Shown here in pieces: positions 26,027 to 35,633 of a stretch of DNA of 64,000 bases. This stretch comes from Flagellimonas sp. 389 (GTDB lineage: Bacteria; Bacteroidota; Bacteroidia; Flavobacteriales; Flavobacteriaceae). Position numbers and translations under genes: made by a program. The notes below the pieces were generated by a model that saw nothing but the letters and a program-made list of their open reading frames with translations, had not been told where the DNA came from and made no database searches. Location of the stretch: NCBI RefSeq assembly GCF_018449435.1, contig NZ_JAHCMU010000009.1, positions 62,001-126,000 of the forward strand. Direction: 5' to 3'. Within the stretch, counting starts at the first letter, position 1. Every line of letters begins with the position of its first letter.

Positions 26027-26770
26027 ATGAAGATAACTTTTAAAATCTGGCGACAGGAGAATAGCAACACATCAGGGGATTTTAAATCGTATGATGTTGA
26101 CGGACTAACCGAAGACATGTCTTTTTTGGAAGCCTTGGACCACCTTAACGAACTCCTAGTACAACGTGATGAAAAAGTCATCGCCTATGAATACGATTGC
26201 CGAGAGGGTATCTGCGGACAGTGTGGGGTATTTATTAACGGAAGAGCTCATGGTCCACATGCTAATATGACCACATGCCAATTGCACATGCGCAGTTTTA
26301 AAGACGGTGGGACCATTGTGGTAGAACCATGGAGGGCAAAATCATTTCCGATAATCAAGGACTTGGTCGTTGACCGTTCTGCTTTTGACAGAATTATTGA
26401 ACACGGCGGATATATTAGCGCAAAAACAGGAACAGCAGCAGAGGCCAATGCCATACTTGTTGGGAAAGAAATAGCAGATAAAGCAATGGATGCCGCTGCC
26501 TGTATTGGATGTGGAGCATGTGTAGCCACTTGTAAAAACGCATCGGCCGCACTCTTTACGGCCGCTAAAATAAATCACTTGAACAATTTACCCCAGGGAC
26601 ACCAAGAAGCCGACAAACGCGTTATGGAAATGACCTGGCAAATGGAACAAGAAGGGTTTGGCAGTTGTACGTTTACCGGTGCATGTGAGGTAGAATGCCC
26701 AGAAAGTATCTCCATTACCAATATTGCCGAAATGAACGCAAGACTTGTTAAGGCGAAATGGTTGAGGTAA
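26027..26770 (+). CDS. sdhB: succinate dehydrogenase/fumarate reductase iron-sulfur subunit
   Basis: 247 aa. N-terminal [2Fe-2S] ferredoxin domain (CREGICGQCG, with a further Cys in MTTCQL) and C-terminal clusters from CIGCGACVATC and CTFTGACEVECPESI. Relays electrons between flavin and the haem b anchor. 46 bases after sdhA and last gene of the operon. The 235 bases that follow contain no gene and no convincing terminator. Confidence 0.96.
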   Translation: MKITFKIWRQENSNTSGDFKSYDVDGLTEDMSFLEALDHLNELLVQRDEKVIAYEYDCREGICGQCGVFINGRAHGPHANMTTCQLHMRSFKDGGTIVVEPWRAKSFPIIKDLVVDRSAFDRIIEHGGYISAKTGTAAEANAILVGKEIADKAMDAAACIGCGACVATCKNASAALFTAAKINHLNNLPQGHQEADKRVMEMTWQMEQEGFGSCTFTGACEVECPESISITNIAEMNARLVKAKWLR

Positions 26771-27005
26771 TTGAATAGTGTAAGTGAGTAACCCTCATGG
26801 GCTAAATCCTTTTATAGACATCAAATATAGCAACACATTGACCATCAATAATTTTACCATCAAGTTAATTTTATTACCATAGCATTACAGTATGAAAAAT
26901 AGTTATTTGTATAGAAACGTTGAATTTCCAAAAGATAAACATTTGTTGAAAAGTACATCCTCTAGGATGATTCTGTGATTGTTAGGCTATGATGAAAACT
27001 GAATG

Positions 27006-28415
27006 CTACTGTTTTGAAATGCGCATCAATTCTGTTGTTAAGGCTTGCTTTAAATTTGTATGGTTTTTTAAATCAACGTCCCATAACGCTTTATTTGACA
27101 GAATCTTAGTTGTAATTCTTTCCAAATCGGTTTCTTTCCAAATAGCCCTAAAAAATTCGATGACTTGAGAATCATCTCGAAGTTCGATATTGTTCGATTT
27201 AAACTTGCCTTTGTAAAACCTGAGCAAATAAGCTAAAGCGATAACAAGCTTTGGCGGTGCCTTTTCATACTTAACGATATAATCCAACAAACTTGGAAGA
27301 ACCCTCACCTTAAACTTGGATACAGAGTTTAATGAAATATCCATCAATTTATGCTTTATAAAAGGGTTGCGAAACCGCTCCAAAACTTCATGAGCGTAAG
27401 ACTCCAGTTCGGTTTTGGGCATATCTAGGGTAGGTATTATTTCGTCAAAAATGACTTCTTTTATGAATAATCCTATTTTTTCATCCTCAACGGCTTCTCT
27501 TACTTCTTTAAATCCATGTAGATACGCTATGGGCACCATTGCGGTATGGGCACCATTAAGAATGCGTACTTTTCTTGTACGGTATGGGCTCAAATCATTG
27601 GTAACGATTACGTTCAAACCAGCATCTGAAAAGGGCAGCTTTTCCTTGATATTACTAGGCCCCTCGATTACCCAAAGATGGAACGGTTCCGCCTTAACGA
27701 CCAACTCATCTTTAAACGACAAACTTCTCTGAACAGTATCTATTGAATCTCTTGGAAATCCTGGTACAATCCTATCGACCAATGAGTTAAAAAATATAAT
27801 CTCTTCTACTATCCAATGTCTAAAACTCTCAGAAAGTGTCCAAAATTCTACATATTTTAAAACGTATTCCTTTAGTTTATCACCGTTTTTTTCAATCAAT
27901 TCGCAAGGAATTATGGACAAACCTGCAGAAGAGCAACCATTGAAGTGTTGATATCTACGGTACAATAGTGCTGTTAGTTTAGCAGGAAACGAGGTATGCA
28001 TTATAGCATTAACAGTTTCATCGTTTTCATCAAAGCTTATACCTGCTTCTGTTGTATTCGAAATGATAAACTGGAGATCTGGATTCTCGGCCAATTTCAG
28101 AAATACATCATAATCTTCATAAGGATTAAGTACCCCCCTTACAGTCGTAATCAATCTGGTGCGTTGTATCTTTTTTCCTTTTTCAAGCCCTTCAAGCAAT
28201 ACGTGATAAAGACCGTCTTGCTCGTTGATCAAATCTCCCATCCCTTCTTTTAAGGGTTGAACAATCTGAATATCTCCATCAAAGTCGGTCTGTTCGTTCA
28301 AGATATCGACCATCCAGTCCACAAAGCCTCTTAAAAAATTTCCTTCACCAAATTGTACTATCCTGACTGGTTTTATTGGGATATCGGGCACTGTTTGCCT
28401 ATTCAACTTTTTCAT
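27006..28415 (-). CDS. uxaB: tagaturonate reductase (altronate oxidoreductase)
   Basis: 469 aa, polyol/mannitol dehydrogenase family. N-terminal NAD-binding segment VRIVQFGEGNFLRGFVDWM and the family motif RVRILNGAHTAMVP (here RKVRILNGAHTA). Reduces D-tagaturonate to D-altronate with NADH in the galacturonate isomerase pathway. Last gene of a lacI-uxaC-uxaB unit, 15 bases after uxaC. With uxaC and uxaA in the window the route to 2-keto-3-deoxygluconate is complete. Confidence 0.93.
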   Translation of the reverse strand: MKKLNRQTVPDIPIKPVRIVQFGEGNFLRGFVDWMVDILNEQTDFDGDIQIVQPLKEGMGDLINEQDGLYHVLLEGLEKGKKIQRTRLITTVRGVLNPYEDYDVFLKLAENPDLQFIISNTTEAGISFDENDETVNAIMHTSFPAKLTALLYRRYQHFNGCSSAGLSIIPCELIEKNGDKLKEYVLKYVEFWTLSESFRHWIVEEIIFFNSLVDRIVPGFPRDSIDTVQRSLSFKDELVVKAEPFHLWVIEGPSNIKEKLPFSDAGLNVIVTNDLSPYRTRKVRILNGAHTAMVPIAYLHGFKEVREAVEDEKIGLFIKEVIFDEIIPTLDMPKTELESYAHEVLERFRNPFIKHKLMDISLNSVSKFKVRVLPSLLDYIVKYEKAPPKLVIALAYLLRFYKGKFKSNNIELRDDSQVIEFFRAIWKETDLERITTKILSNKALWDVDLKNHTNLKQALTTELMRISKQ

Positions 28416-28430
28416 ATCGCAATGGGAAAA

Positions 28431-29879
28431 TTAAAATCCAAAATACTGCTTGGCGTTATGATAACAAATGTCACTAACGATTTGGCCTAACCATTTTTCA
28501 TCATTGGGAAGTTCTCCGTTTTCCACATCCATACCGATTAAATTACATAAAATCCTTCTGAAATACTCATGTCGAGGAAAGGACAAAAAGCTTCTAGAAT
28601 CGGTAAGCATCCCTATAAAACAGCTTAACAAGCCTAAGTTTGAAAGACTGTTCAGTTGTTTTTCCATACCATCTTTTTGGTCCAAAAACCACCAAGCTGA
28701 CCCAAATTGCATTTTGCCTTTTATACTCCCATCGTTAAAGTTTCCGATCATGGACGCAAAGACTTCATTATCTGCTGGATTCAAATTATATATGACGGTT
28801 TTTGCAAGCTGATCGGTACTATCCAAAAGATTTAAAAAAGAAGACAACGGCATAGCTTGCTGAAAGTCAACTATACTATCAAACCCAGTATCTGGTCCTA
28901 ATTTTGACAGCATTCGCTTGTTTGTATTGCGCAATGCACCAAGGTGAAATTGCTGTACCCAACCCAATGAATGATATGTATGCGATAGATGAACCAAGGT
29001 CTCAAATTTAAAGTATGCTATTTCCTCTTCATTGAGTTGATGCCCATCCATTAATTTCTTGAACAAGTTTTCAACGTCAAATTTTCCAAATTCAAAATAG
29101 TGTAGTCTTTCCAGCCCATGATCGGCTATTTTGCAGCCATTTTTTTTGAAGAACTCTATACGGTTATTAAGTACGGCAATTAAATCTGCATAGGATGTAA
29201 TTGCTATGTTTGAAACCATCTCCAATTTTTCCAGGTATTCCCTATAGCTATTTGCATTTTCTACAGCATAGGCCTTATCTGGCCTAAACGATGGCAACAA
29301 TTGAAACTCATGGCTTTGCTGTTGAAACTTTGAATGATGTTTCAAACTATCTATTGGATCATCGGTTGTCGATACCACTTCAACATTCATCATGTTAAGT
29401 AGGTTTTGTGTCTTAAACCCCTCTGTTTGGAGTTTTTCTTCGGTTAACTCATAAATCGCGTCCGCATTGTCTTTTGATAGTAATGCGTTGACATCAAAAT
29501 AGCGTTGAAGCTCAAGATGTGTCCAATGGTAGAGCGGATTTCTAACGGTATAAGGAACTGTTTCCGCCCATTTAACAAACTTTTCCCTGTCCGTTGCATT
29601 ACCGGTTATAAACTTTTCATCAATGCCCAAAGTACGCATGGCCCTCCATTTGTAGTGATCGCCATTCAACCATACCTCGGTACAGTTTTTAAACTGATGG
29701 TTATCGGTAATCTCCTTTGATGGTAAATGATTGTGATAATCCAGTATAGGCAAAGATTTGGCATGATCATGATATAGTTTCCCTGCAAAATCGTTTTGTA
29801 ACATGAAATCATCTGTAATGAATTGTTGACTTGAGTTGTGCAATCGATTGTACATTGTGTTGATTTTTGAGGGTTCCAT
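28431..29879 (-). CDS. uxaC: glucuronate/galacturonate isomerase
   Basis: 482 aa, amidohydrolase-fold uronate isomerase; converts D-galacturonate to tagaturonate and D-glucuronate to fructuronate. Conserved segments: ILDYHNHLP near the N-terminus and TDSRSFLSFPRHEYFRR near the C-terminus. The ATG at 29877-29879 gives about 17 residues more than typical UxaC, which start close to QQFITDDFMLQ. Alternatives are the ATG at 29853-29855 or the TTG at 29841-29843. The LacI-type operator TGCAATCGATTGTA (29839-29852) lies inside this extension. 20 bases after lacI. Confidence 0.93.
   Translation of the reverse strand: MEPSKINTMYNRLHNSSQQFITDDFMLQNDFAGKLYHDHAKSLPILDYHNHLPSKEITDNHQFKNCTEVWLNGDHYKWRAMRTLGIDEKFITGNATDREKFVKWAETVPYTVRNPLYHWTHLELQRYFDVNALLSKDNADAIYELTEEKLQTEGFKTQNLLNMMNVEVVSTTDDPIDSLKHHSKFQQQSHEFQLLPSFRPDKAYAVENANSYREYLEKLEMVSNIAITSYADLIAVLNNRIEFFKKNGCKIADHGLERLHYFEFGKFDVENLFKKLMDGHQLNEEEIAYFKFETLVHLSHTYHSLGWVQQFHLGALRNTNKRMLSKLGPDTGFDSIVDFQQAMPLSSFLNLLDSTDQLAKTVIYNLNPADNEVFASMIGNFNDGSIKGKMQFGSAWWFLDQKDGMEKQLNSLSNLGLLSCFIGMLTDSRSFLSFPRHEYFRRILCNLIGMDVENGELPNDEKWLGQIVSDICYHNAKQYFGF
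29839..29852 (-). promoter_or_regulatory. LacI-type operator inside the start of uxaC
   Basis: TGCAATCGATTGTA, 13 of 14 bases identical to the perfect palindrome before the TonB receptor. Located 27-40 bases downstream of the annotated uxaC ATG and 47 bases beyond the lacI stop. Could act as a transcription roadblock, or mark a separate uxaCB promoter. Confidence 0.7.
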
Positions 29880-29899
29880 ATTTAGTAGGTATAGTTCTA

Positions 29900-30916
29900 T
29901 TATTTTTTTAATGAAGAGGCTCTAACCACAAGTTCTGGTTGTATGACCGTTTTTTTTGGTCTTATTTTCTTTTTTTCCGTATTCAATAGGTTGAAAAAAA
30001 GATTGGCCGCAGTTTGTCCCATTTCTATGGGAAATTGATTTACAGTCGTTAAAGGAGGGTCTGTAAACGATGTGAACGGTTCATTCAGAAAGCCAACGAG
30101 CGCTACATCATCAGGAATTTTAAAACCGTTTTCCTTTAGGACCTGCATGGCACCTATTGCCGCATAATCACTGGCAGAAAAAATAGCATCGAACTTTCGC
30201 TCTTGTTTTAAAAGTGCTTCACAATGTACCCTTCCATCCTCTACTTGTAGGTTACCGCTAAAAACCATAGAGGTGTCGGGCTCAATATTATTGTCTGTTA
30301 ACGCATTCAGATAACCTCGGTAACGTTCCTTGTAAATATCGATTTTTCTTTCGGTAGTTAAATGGACTATAGATCTGCATCCCTGTTCTATTAGATGTGT
30401 TGTGGCCAGATAAGCTCCCTGATAGTCATCGATGACTACTTGACTTGTTTGGAGAAATGGTGTGGTCCTATCAAAAAGTACCAAGGGAAGTCCACGATCA
30501 AGAACTTGCTCGTAATGATCAAAATGTTGTGTATTCTTACCGATTGAAGCTATAATGCCATCGACACGCGCATTTAAAAATGCTTTTACGGCATTCTCCT
30601 CATTACTTAAAACTTCACTGGATTGGCTAACGATAACACGATAGTTCAACGAATTGGCTACTTCTTCGACACCTTTGATAATAGAGGAAAAAAAAGCTCG
30701 ATTTATACTTGGTACCAACATTCCGATAAGCTGGGTCTTACCACTACGTAAAGCAGACGCAACTTGATTTGGCTCGTAATCCAATTCCTTTGCTGCCTTT
30801 AATACTGCCTTTCGAGTAGTTTCACTTATCCTGGGATTACCGTTCAATGCCCTTGAAACTGTAGAGGCCGTTACATTGAGTCTCTCGGCAATATCATGTA
30901 TGGTTGCTTTTTTCAT
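29900..30916 (-). CDS. LacI-family repressor of the uronate/pectin locus
   Basis: 338 aa from the ATG at 30914-30916 (MKKATIHDIAERLNV); a TTG at 30929-30931 also opens the frame. LacI helix-turn-helix (residues 3-25), hinge helix (QVASALRSGKTQ) and a periplasmic-binding-protein-like effector domain (about 58-335). The effector is probably a uronate or a pathway intermediate such as 2-keto-3-deoxygluconate (inference). First gene of lacI-uxaCB and divergent from the TonB receptor operon. Four LacI-type palindromes (30983, 31132, 29839, 46439) are its likely binding sites. Confidence 0.9.
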   Translation of the reverse strand: MKKATIHDIAERLNVTASTVSRALNGNPRISETTRKAVLKAAKELDYEPNQVASALRSGKTQLIGMLVPSINRAFFSSIIKGVEEVANSLNYRVIVSQSSEVLSNEENAVKAFLNARVDGIIASIGKNTQHFDHYEQVLDRGLPLVLFDRTTPFLQTSQVVIDDYQGAYLATTHLIEQGCRSIVHLTTERKIDIYKERYRGYLNALTDNNIEPDTSMVFSGNLQVEDGRVHCEALLKQERKFDAIFSASDYAAIGAMQVLKENGFKIPDDVALVGFLNEPFTSFTDPPLTTVNQFPIEMGQTAANLFFNLLNTEKKKIRPKKTVIQPELVVRASSLKK

Positions 30917-30949
30917 ATAACTATTTGCCAAACTAAACTGACCCTTTTG

Positions 30950-30996
30950 TAAAAATACACTTTTGAATGAACATCATGAAAATGTAATCGGTTGCA
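30950..30996 (-). promoter_or_regulatory. lacI promoter region with LacI-type operator
   Basis: -7 box TATTTTTA (minus strand) at 30950-30957 and operator TGTAATCGGTTGCA at 30983-30996, 12 of 14 matches to the perfect palindrome. Operator centre is 36 bp upstream of the -7 box centre. Suggests autoregulation of lacI-uxaCB. Confidence 0.6.
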
Positions 30997-31131
30997 CAAT
31001 TTATAATAAATATTAATCATCATGAAATTTAGGCATCAAGTTTTTAAATTCCTTTAAAAATCCTATTATAATTGACCTTACTTCATTTTTAAGTCAAAAT
31101 ATTTGCTAATTTAATATTTCTTTATTAATTA

Positions 31132-31145
31132 TGCAATCGATTGCA
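31132..31145 (+). promoter_or_regulatory. LacI-type operator before the TonB receptor operon
   Basis: Perfect 14-bp palindrome TGCAATCGATTGCA, 63 bases upstream of the TonB receptor ATG. A TTTG at 31102-31105 could be the -33 element; no clean -7 box is visible. The position suits repression of the exported pectinase operon. Confidence 0.75.
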
Positions 31146-31208
31146 CAAACAAAACAAGCTAACAACTTCCTGTGAGCTTTTAAACAGGAATTAAAAAATG
31201 ATTATGTT

Positions 31209-34079
31209 ATGTCTCAGAGTAAATTAAAGTTGTTTTGGCCTTTTATGGTCATTTTTCTCGTATTTGCACATTACTTAACATTTGCGAGTAACCCATTACC
31301 AGAGAATTCTTTAAAAACCAACTTTCAAAGTTATGGCACTATAACAGGGAGAGTGGTGGATGAAGCTGGAATGCCACTTCCAGGTGCCTCAGTAGTAATT
31401 AGAAATTTAAACACTGGTGCAAGCACTTCGCTTGAAGGTCTATTCCAATTAGATAGGGTTCCTTTTGGATCTCATAAACTTGAGGTATCCTACATTGGCT
31501 ATGAAAAATACAATATCACTACAACAGTAGACCAATCCTTGCAATCTACTGGCAATATTGTATTGAAACCAGAAACAAATCAACTCGGCGAAGTTATTAT
31601 CACCGGGAGTTTTGATGGCCAACAAAGAGCTTTCAACCAGCAAAAAAATGCCGACAATATCAAAACAATTGTTTCTGCTGACCTTATTGGACGCTTTCCA
31701 GATATTAATGTTGGTGAGGCCATGCAACGGGTTCCTGGTGTAAATATTGAACGTAACAATGGTGAAGGAAGTAATGTAAAAATTAGGGGGACACCTCAAA
31801 ACTTCACGACCATTTCCATAAACGGTGAGCAAATCCCAACTACGGATGAAGGAGGAGGAAGAACCGAAAGCCTTGATTTAATATCGGCAGATCAACTAGC
31901 TTCTATGGAGGTTAGCAAAGCAATAACACCCGATATGGATGGTGATGCAGTAGGTGGTGCCATAAATCTAATCACAGCTACAGCAACTTCTTCCAAAGGA
32001 AGAGTGAAGGGAAGTATTGGTGGTGGTTACAACAATCTTTTTGAAAAGGCCAGTCAAGTATATCGTTTTAAGTTCGACAAACGCTTTGCCAATGAAAAAT
32101 TCGGGATATTGATAGGTAGCAGTTTTTACAATACTTTTAACGGAGAAGAACGCTTTGAAGCAACATATAGGGACAGAAGGATTGGGAATCAAGATGACCC
32201 CAACTCTTTTAGGGCCTTTGTTTTGGATGACTATCGCTTACGCCCGCTACTGAATGAAAGAACAAGAATTGGTGTCAATGCTACTTTTGATTATAAATTT
32301 TCAGAGAATTCGTCTTTAGTATTTAAAGCTACCTATAACAACTTAAGGGATAAATCGTTACGAAGAAGGACACGATTTAGACCTAGAAACAATTATCAAG
32401 ATCCATTAAATCCAAATGTCGCTGGTCCCGATAATGATGTAAGGGTCAGAAGAGATATCAACGACCGTGTTATTAACCGAGAAAACATAAATATTTCGTT
32501 AGAGGGAAATCATCCTTTAGGTGACTTTGCAAAACTTGATTATGGTATAAACTATTCCAGAAATGAAAGAAAGCTAAATAGTGACCGTTTCGTCTTTAGA
32601 GAAAGAGATTTGACCCTTGTCCAAGAAAGAGACGGTGACTTCACTATTTTCTCGTCTCCGGACGCTGACTTTGAAGATTATAGTGCCTTCCTTTTTAATT
32701 CCTTTCAACAAGACCTGCCTATTTTAAACAGAGGAGACAATACAGTAGCTAGATTGAATCTCACTATACCTTTTAGATTGGGGAAAAATTCCGGAGAATT
32801 TAAAACAGGTGGAAAATATAGGGATTTGGATAACTTAAGAAGAAGAAATACCGTTGAGTACAACGATTTTAATGGTCCTTATAATTTAAGTCAGGTTTTG
32901 GATGGCAATAGCGGAACCATCTTTGACGGACGCTACGAAATGGGGCAGTTTCCCAACCCAAATTCAGCAAGGGAACATTTTAACTTGTTCAGGAGCGCTT
33001 ACGATTTGGATGTAAACACATCACGTATCAATAGCGAAAGCTTTTTCTTTGATGCCGGCGAAGATGTCTATGCCGCTTACTTTCAAGGTAAAATCCAGTT
33101 TAATAATTTTAGGATTTTGGCAGGTGTCCGTTACGAGAAAACAGATGTGCTCTACGAAGCATTGGAACTACAGATTGAACCCCCAGCTGGTGATGATCAA
33201 CCTGCAGTCCCTGTTTCTTCAGAACCAATTTCAGGAGGTCGTTCTTACGATTTCTTTTTACCTATGGTACATTTAAAGTACCAGTTAAGTGATAGAACGA
33301 ACTTACGTTTTGCCTATACCCAATCGTATGCACGACCAACGCTTGAGGACTTGGTACCTTCGGAAAACATAAATTTTGCAGATCAAGTACTTACCAGGGG
33401 AAACCCAAATCTAGACCCTGCAGAATCCCATAACTTTGATTTGCTTTTTGAACATTATCTTAAGGGAGCTGGAGTAATTTCTGGTGGGATTTTCTACAAG
33501 GACATTTCCACCTTCATTTTTCAGCAATTTGCCAACGTAGATTTTAACAACGATTTGTTTTTACAACGTTCCCCTATCAACGGAGATGAGGCAACGCTAC
33601 TTGGGGTAGAGCTGAATTTTGTGAAAAAAATGGACTTTCTTCCAGGATTTCTTTCGGGGTTGGGCGTATTCGCTAACTACACCTATGTAGATTCCGATAG
33701 TAGTTTTTCATCTTTAAACGAAGACACAGGTGAACTTGAGACTAGAGAAGGAATTCCATTCATAGGACAGGCAGACCACACCTGGAATGCTGCACTGTCC
33801 TATGACAAGGGTGGATTTAGTGCACGGGCATCGCTCAATTACAACGGAAGATCGCTTACAAGTTTTGCTACCACTTCAGATTTTGACTTCTTTTTAGAAG
33901 AACGGTATCAATTGGATGTGAATGCTTCACAAAAAATAACGGACAATCTTACCTTTTTTATAGAATTCATCAACCTTACGAACGAACCCGTCGTAGAATT
34001 TCAAACCATTAGAAGTCAAGTAACCAATTATGAGATTTACGATTGGTCTGCACGCTTTGGTATTAACTTTAAATTTTAA
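31209..34079 (+). CDS. TonB-dependent receptor of the pectin locus
   Basis: 956 aa outer-membrane importer. Signal sequence about 1-26, CarboxypepD_reg-like beta-sandwich (about 43-122, GRVVDEAGMPLPGASVVI), plug domain (about 145-260, AMQRVPGVNIERN) and a C-terminal beta-barrel ending in an aromatic residue (FGINFKF). It resembles the TonB-Xanth-Caul group rather than SusC, and no susD follows. It leads an operon of a beta-helix lipoprotein and pectinases, so oligogalacturonide uptake is the likely job (inference). Controlled by the palindrome at 31132-31145. Confidence 0.9.
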   Translation: MSQSKLKLFWPFMVIFLVFAHYLTFASNPLPENSLKTNFQSYGTITGRVVDEAGMPLPGASVVIRNLNTGASTSLEGLFQLDRVPFGSHKLEVSYIGYEKYNITTTVDQSLQSTGNIVLKPETNQLGEVIITGSFDGQQRAFNQQKNADNIKTIVSADLIGRFPDINVGEAMQRVPGVNIERNNGEGSNVKIRGTPQNFTTISINGEQIPTTDEGGGRTESLDLISADQLASMEVSKAITPDMDGDAVGGAINLITATATSSKGRVKGSIGGGYNNLFEKASQVYRFKFDKRFANEKFGILIGSSFYNTFNGEERFEATYRDRRIGNQDDPNSFRAFVLDDYRLRPLLNERTRIGVNATFDYKFSENSSLVFKATYNNLRDKSLRRRTRFRPRNNYQDPLNPNVAGPDNDVRVRRDINDRVINRENINISLEGNHPLGDFAKLDYGINYSRNERKLNSDRFVFRERDLTLVQERDGDFTIFSSPDADFEDYSAFLFNSFQQDLPILNRGDNTVARLNLTIPFRLGKNSGEFKTGGKYRDLDNLRRRNTVEYNDFNGPYNLSQVLDGNSGTIFDGRYEMGQFPNPNSAREHFNLFRSAYDLDVNTSRINSESFFFDAGEDVYAAYFQGKIQFNNFRILAGVRYEKTDVLYEALELQIEPPAGDDQPAVPVSSEPISGGRSYDFFLPMVHLKYQLSDRTNLRFAYTQSYARPTLEDLVPSENINFADQVLTRGNPNLDPAESHNFDLLFEHYLKGAGVISGGIFYKDISTFIFQQFANVDFNNDLFLQRSPINGDEATLLGVELNFVKKMDFLPGFLSGLGVFANYTYVDSDSSFSSLNEDTGELETREGIPFIGQADHTWNAALSYDKGGFSARASLNYNGRSLTSFATTSDFDFFLEERYQLDVNASQKITDNLTFFIEFINLTNEPVVEFQTIRSQVTNYEIYDWSARFGINFKF

Positions 34080-34083
34080 GAAA

Positions 34084-35589
34084 ATGATACTAAAAAACAG
34101 TCTAAAACTATTTTGCCTGACAGTATTAGGTCTTTTCATAAACTTTTCCTGTAGTGATGACGACCTTTCAGGAGAACTAACTTTTGAATCTCCAAATATC
34201 AACCTCTCGATAGAAAGCGGTGAGTTCAGAATTGGGCAAACTATACGCGTAGAGGTAAGTTATGAAGCATCTGCCACCTTTAGGGAATTTGTAGTACAAC
34301 GTGGAGGCACTATAATTGATAGAGTCAACTATGCCGAAGGAACCGATGGAGACGACACCTATGATTTAGAATTCTTGATAACGGAAGACTTGCTGGGAAC
34401 TACCCAAACATTTACATTCACCGTGACCGATTCTTTGGGCGAAACAGAGACAAAAATCTTTACCGCAATAGTTTCTGAAGTCACCCCTGCATTTACTATC
34501 GAAGATGTCGAGATTAACGGTACAGTTTTTAAGCAAGTAACCGGTAGGATTAATTTTAATGAGACATTTGACAAAGATAACCTGTGGTTATTAAATGGCG
34601 AAGTAGAAGTAGATGACATCACTACCCTAACTATTGAAGCAGGAACTACTATCTATGCAATCAATGAAGACACGGAATTAAATGTATTAATTGGAGGAAC
34701 CTTGATTGCCGAAGGAACTGTCGAAGATCCTATAATTTTCACATCTATAAATGCAGCGCCAGACCAACCAGAAGACCCAGATAACGGTGATTGGATTGGT
34801 GTAGTATTACGTGGCGACGATACCCTTGGAGGAAATTCTGGAATTCTAACCTATGTACGAATTGAAAACGGAGGAAATGGGGATGAAGCACTTCAATTAA
34901 GGCAAGTAGGCGGTGCAACAGTAATTCATTATGTGCAAATACATAACTCGGATGACACAGGTATCCGTATGCGGGGAGGATATGTAAACCTAAAACATAT
35001 TTTAGTTACAAAACCCAGTGATAGAGGAATACGATACAGTGATGGATGGGAGGGCAACGGTCAATTCTGGGCAATCATAACCGATGTTGATGATAGTATC
35101 GGTCTCAACGGAAGGGATACGGACGAATCCCCAAGAATTTCTGATGCAGTAATGTCTAATGTTACTGTAATAGGCCCGAATGTTGTTGGTGATGGACCCG
35201 GTGATACAGAGGGTGTTCAAGTACGTGATGGAGCAAAAGGAGAATTCTACAATTTCATTGTTACCGGTTTTGACAATTCCTTTAGAAATCGAAGTGAAAA
35301 TGGTGATATGGTTATAAAAAACTCCGCAGTTTTTGGTAATGGCGGAGATGGCGATGATGATGGTTTACACAGTAGTGTGCAGGATGACTATAGAGATGTA
35401 GCAAACAATAATTCCGAAGATGTAATAGTACTGACAGATGTTTTTGTCGGTGTTTCAACAATAAATTCATCAGATGCCTCAACATTAGGAGAATTTTTCG
35501 ATGCCGTAAACTTCACAGGTGCGGTTTCACCAGATGATGATTGGACACTCGGCTGGACTCTCAACTTTGATGGTACTCCAAGAGAATAA
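34084..35589 (+). CDS. beta-helix surface lipoprotein partnered with the TonB receptor
   Basis: 501 aa from the ATG at 34084, 4 bases after the receptor stop (an in-frame upstream ATG at 34030 lies inside the receptor and gives no signal peptide). Lipoprotein signal ending FINFSC followed by SDDD, an acidic +2 region typical of surface-exported Bacteroidota lipoproteins. Residues about 30-135 look Ig-like; about 140-495 repeat short segments with regular Gly/Asn spacing, consistent with a right-handed parallel beta-helix. No catalytic motif recognised. It occupies the slot where a SusD glycan-binding protein is usually found. Confidence 0.78.
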   Translation: MILKNSLKLFCLTVLGLFINFSCSDDDLSGELTFESPNINLSIESGEFRIGQTIRVEVSYEASATFREFVVQRGGTIIDRVNYAEGTDGDDTYDLEFLITEDLLGTTQTFTFTVTDSLGETETKIFTAIVSEVTPAFTIEDVEINGTVFKQVTGRINFNETFDKDNLWLLNGEVEVDDITTLTIEAGTTIYAINEDTELNVLIGGTLIAEGTVEDPIIFTSINAAPDQPEDPDNGDWIGVVLRGDDTLGGNSGILTYVRIENGGNGDEALQLRQVGGATVIHYVQIHNSDDTGIRMRGGYVNLKHILVTKPSDRGIRYSDGWEGNGQFWAIITDVDDSIGLNGRDTDESPRISDAVMSNVTVIGPNVVGDGPGDTEGVQVRDGAKGEFYNFIVTGFDNSFRNRSENGDMVIKNSAVFGNGGDGDDDGLHSSVQDDYRDVANNNSEDVIVLTDVFVGVSTINSSDASTLGEFFDAVNFTGAVSPDDDWTLGWTLNFDGTPRE

Positions 35590-35633
35590 ATACATTAGTT
35601 TAAGTTAGTTTTTTTAATTTCAAGAAGTTGTAA

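Noticed and set aside
26795..26810. GTAACCCTCATGGG downstream of sdhB as a ninth Crp/Fnr-type site
   Set aside because: Second arm (GTTAC) absent, no -7 box at the expected spacing, and it follows rather than precedes a gene.
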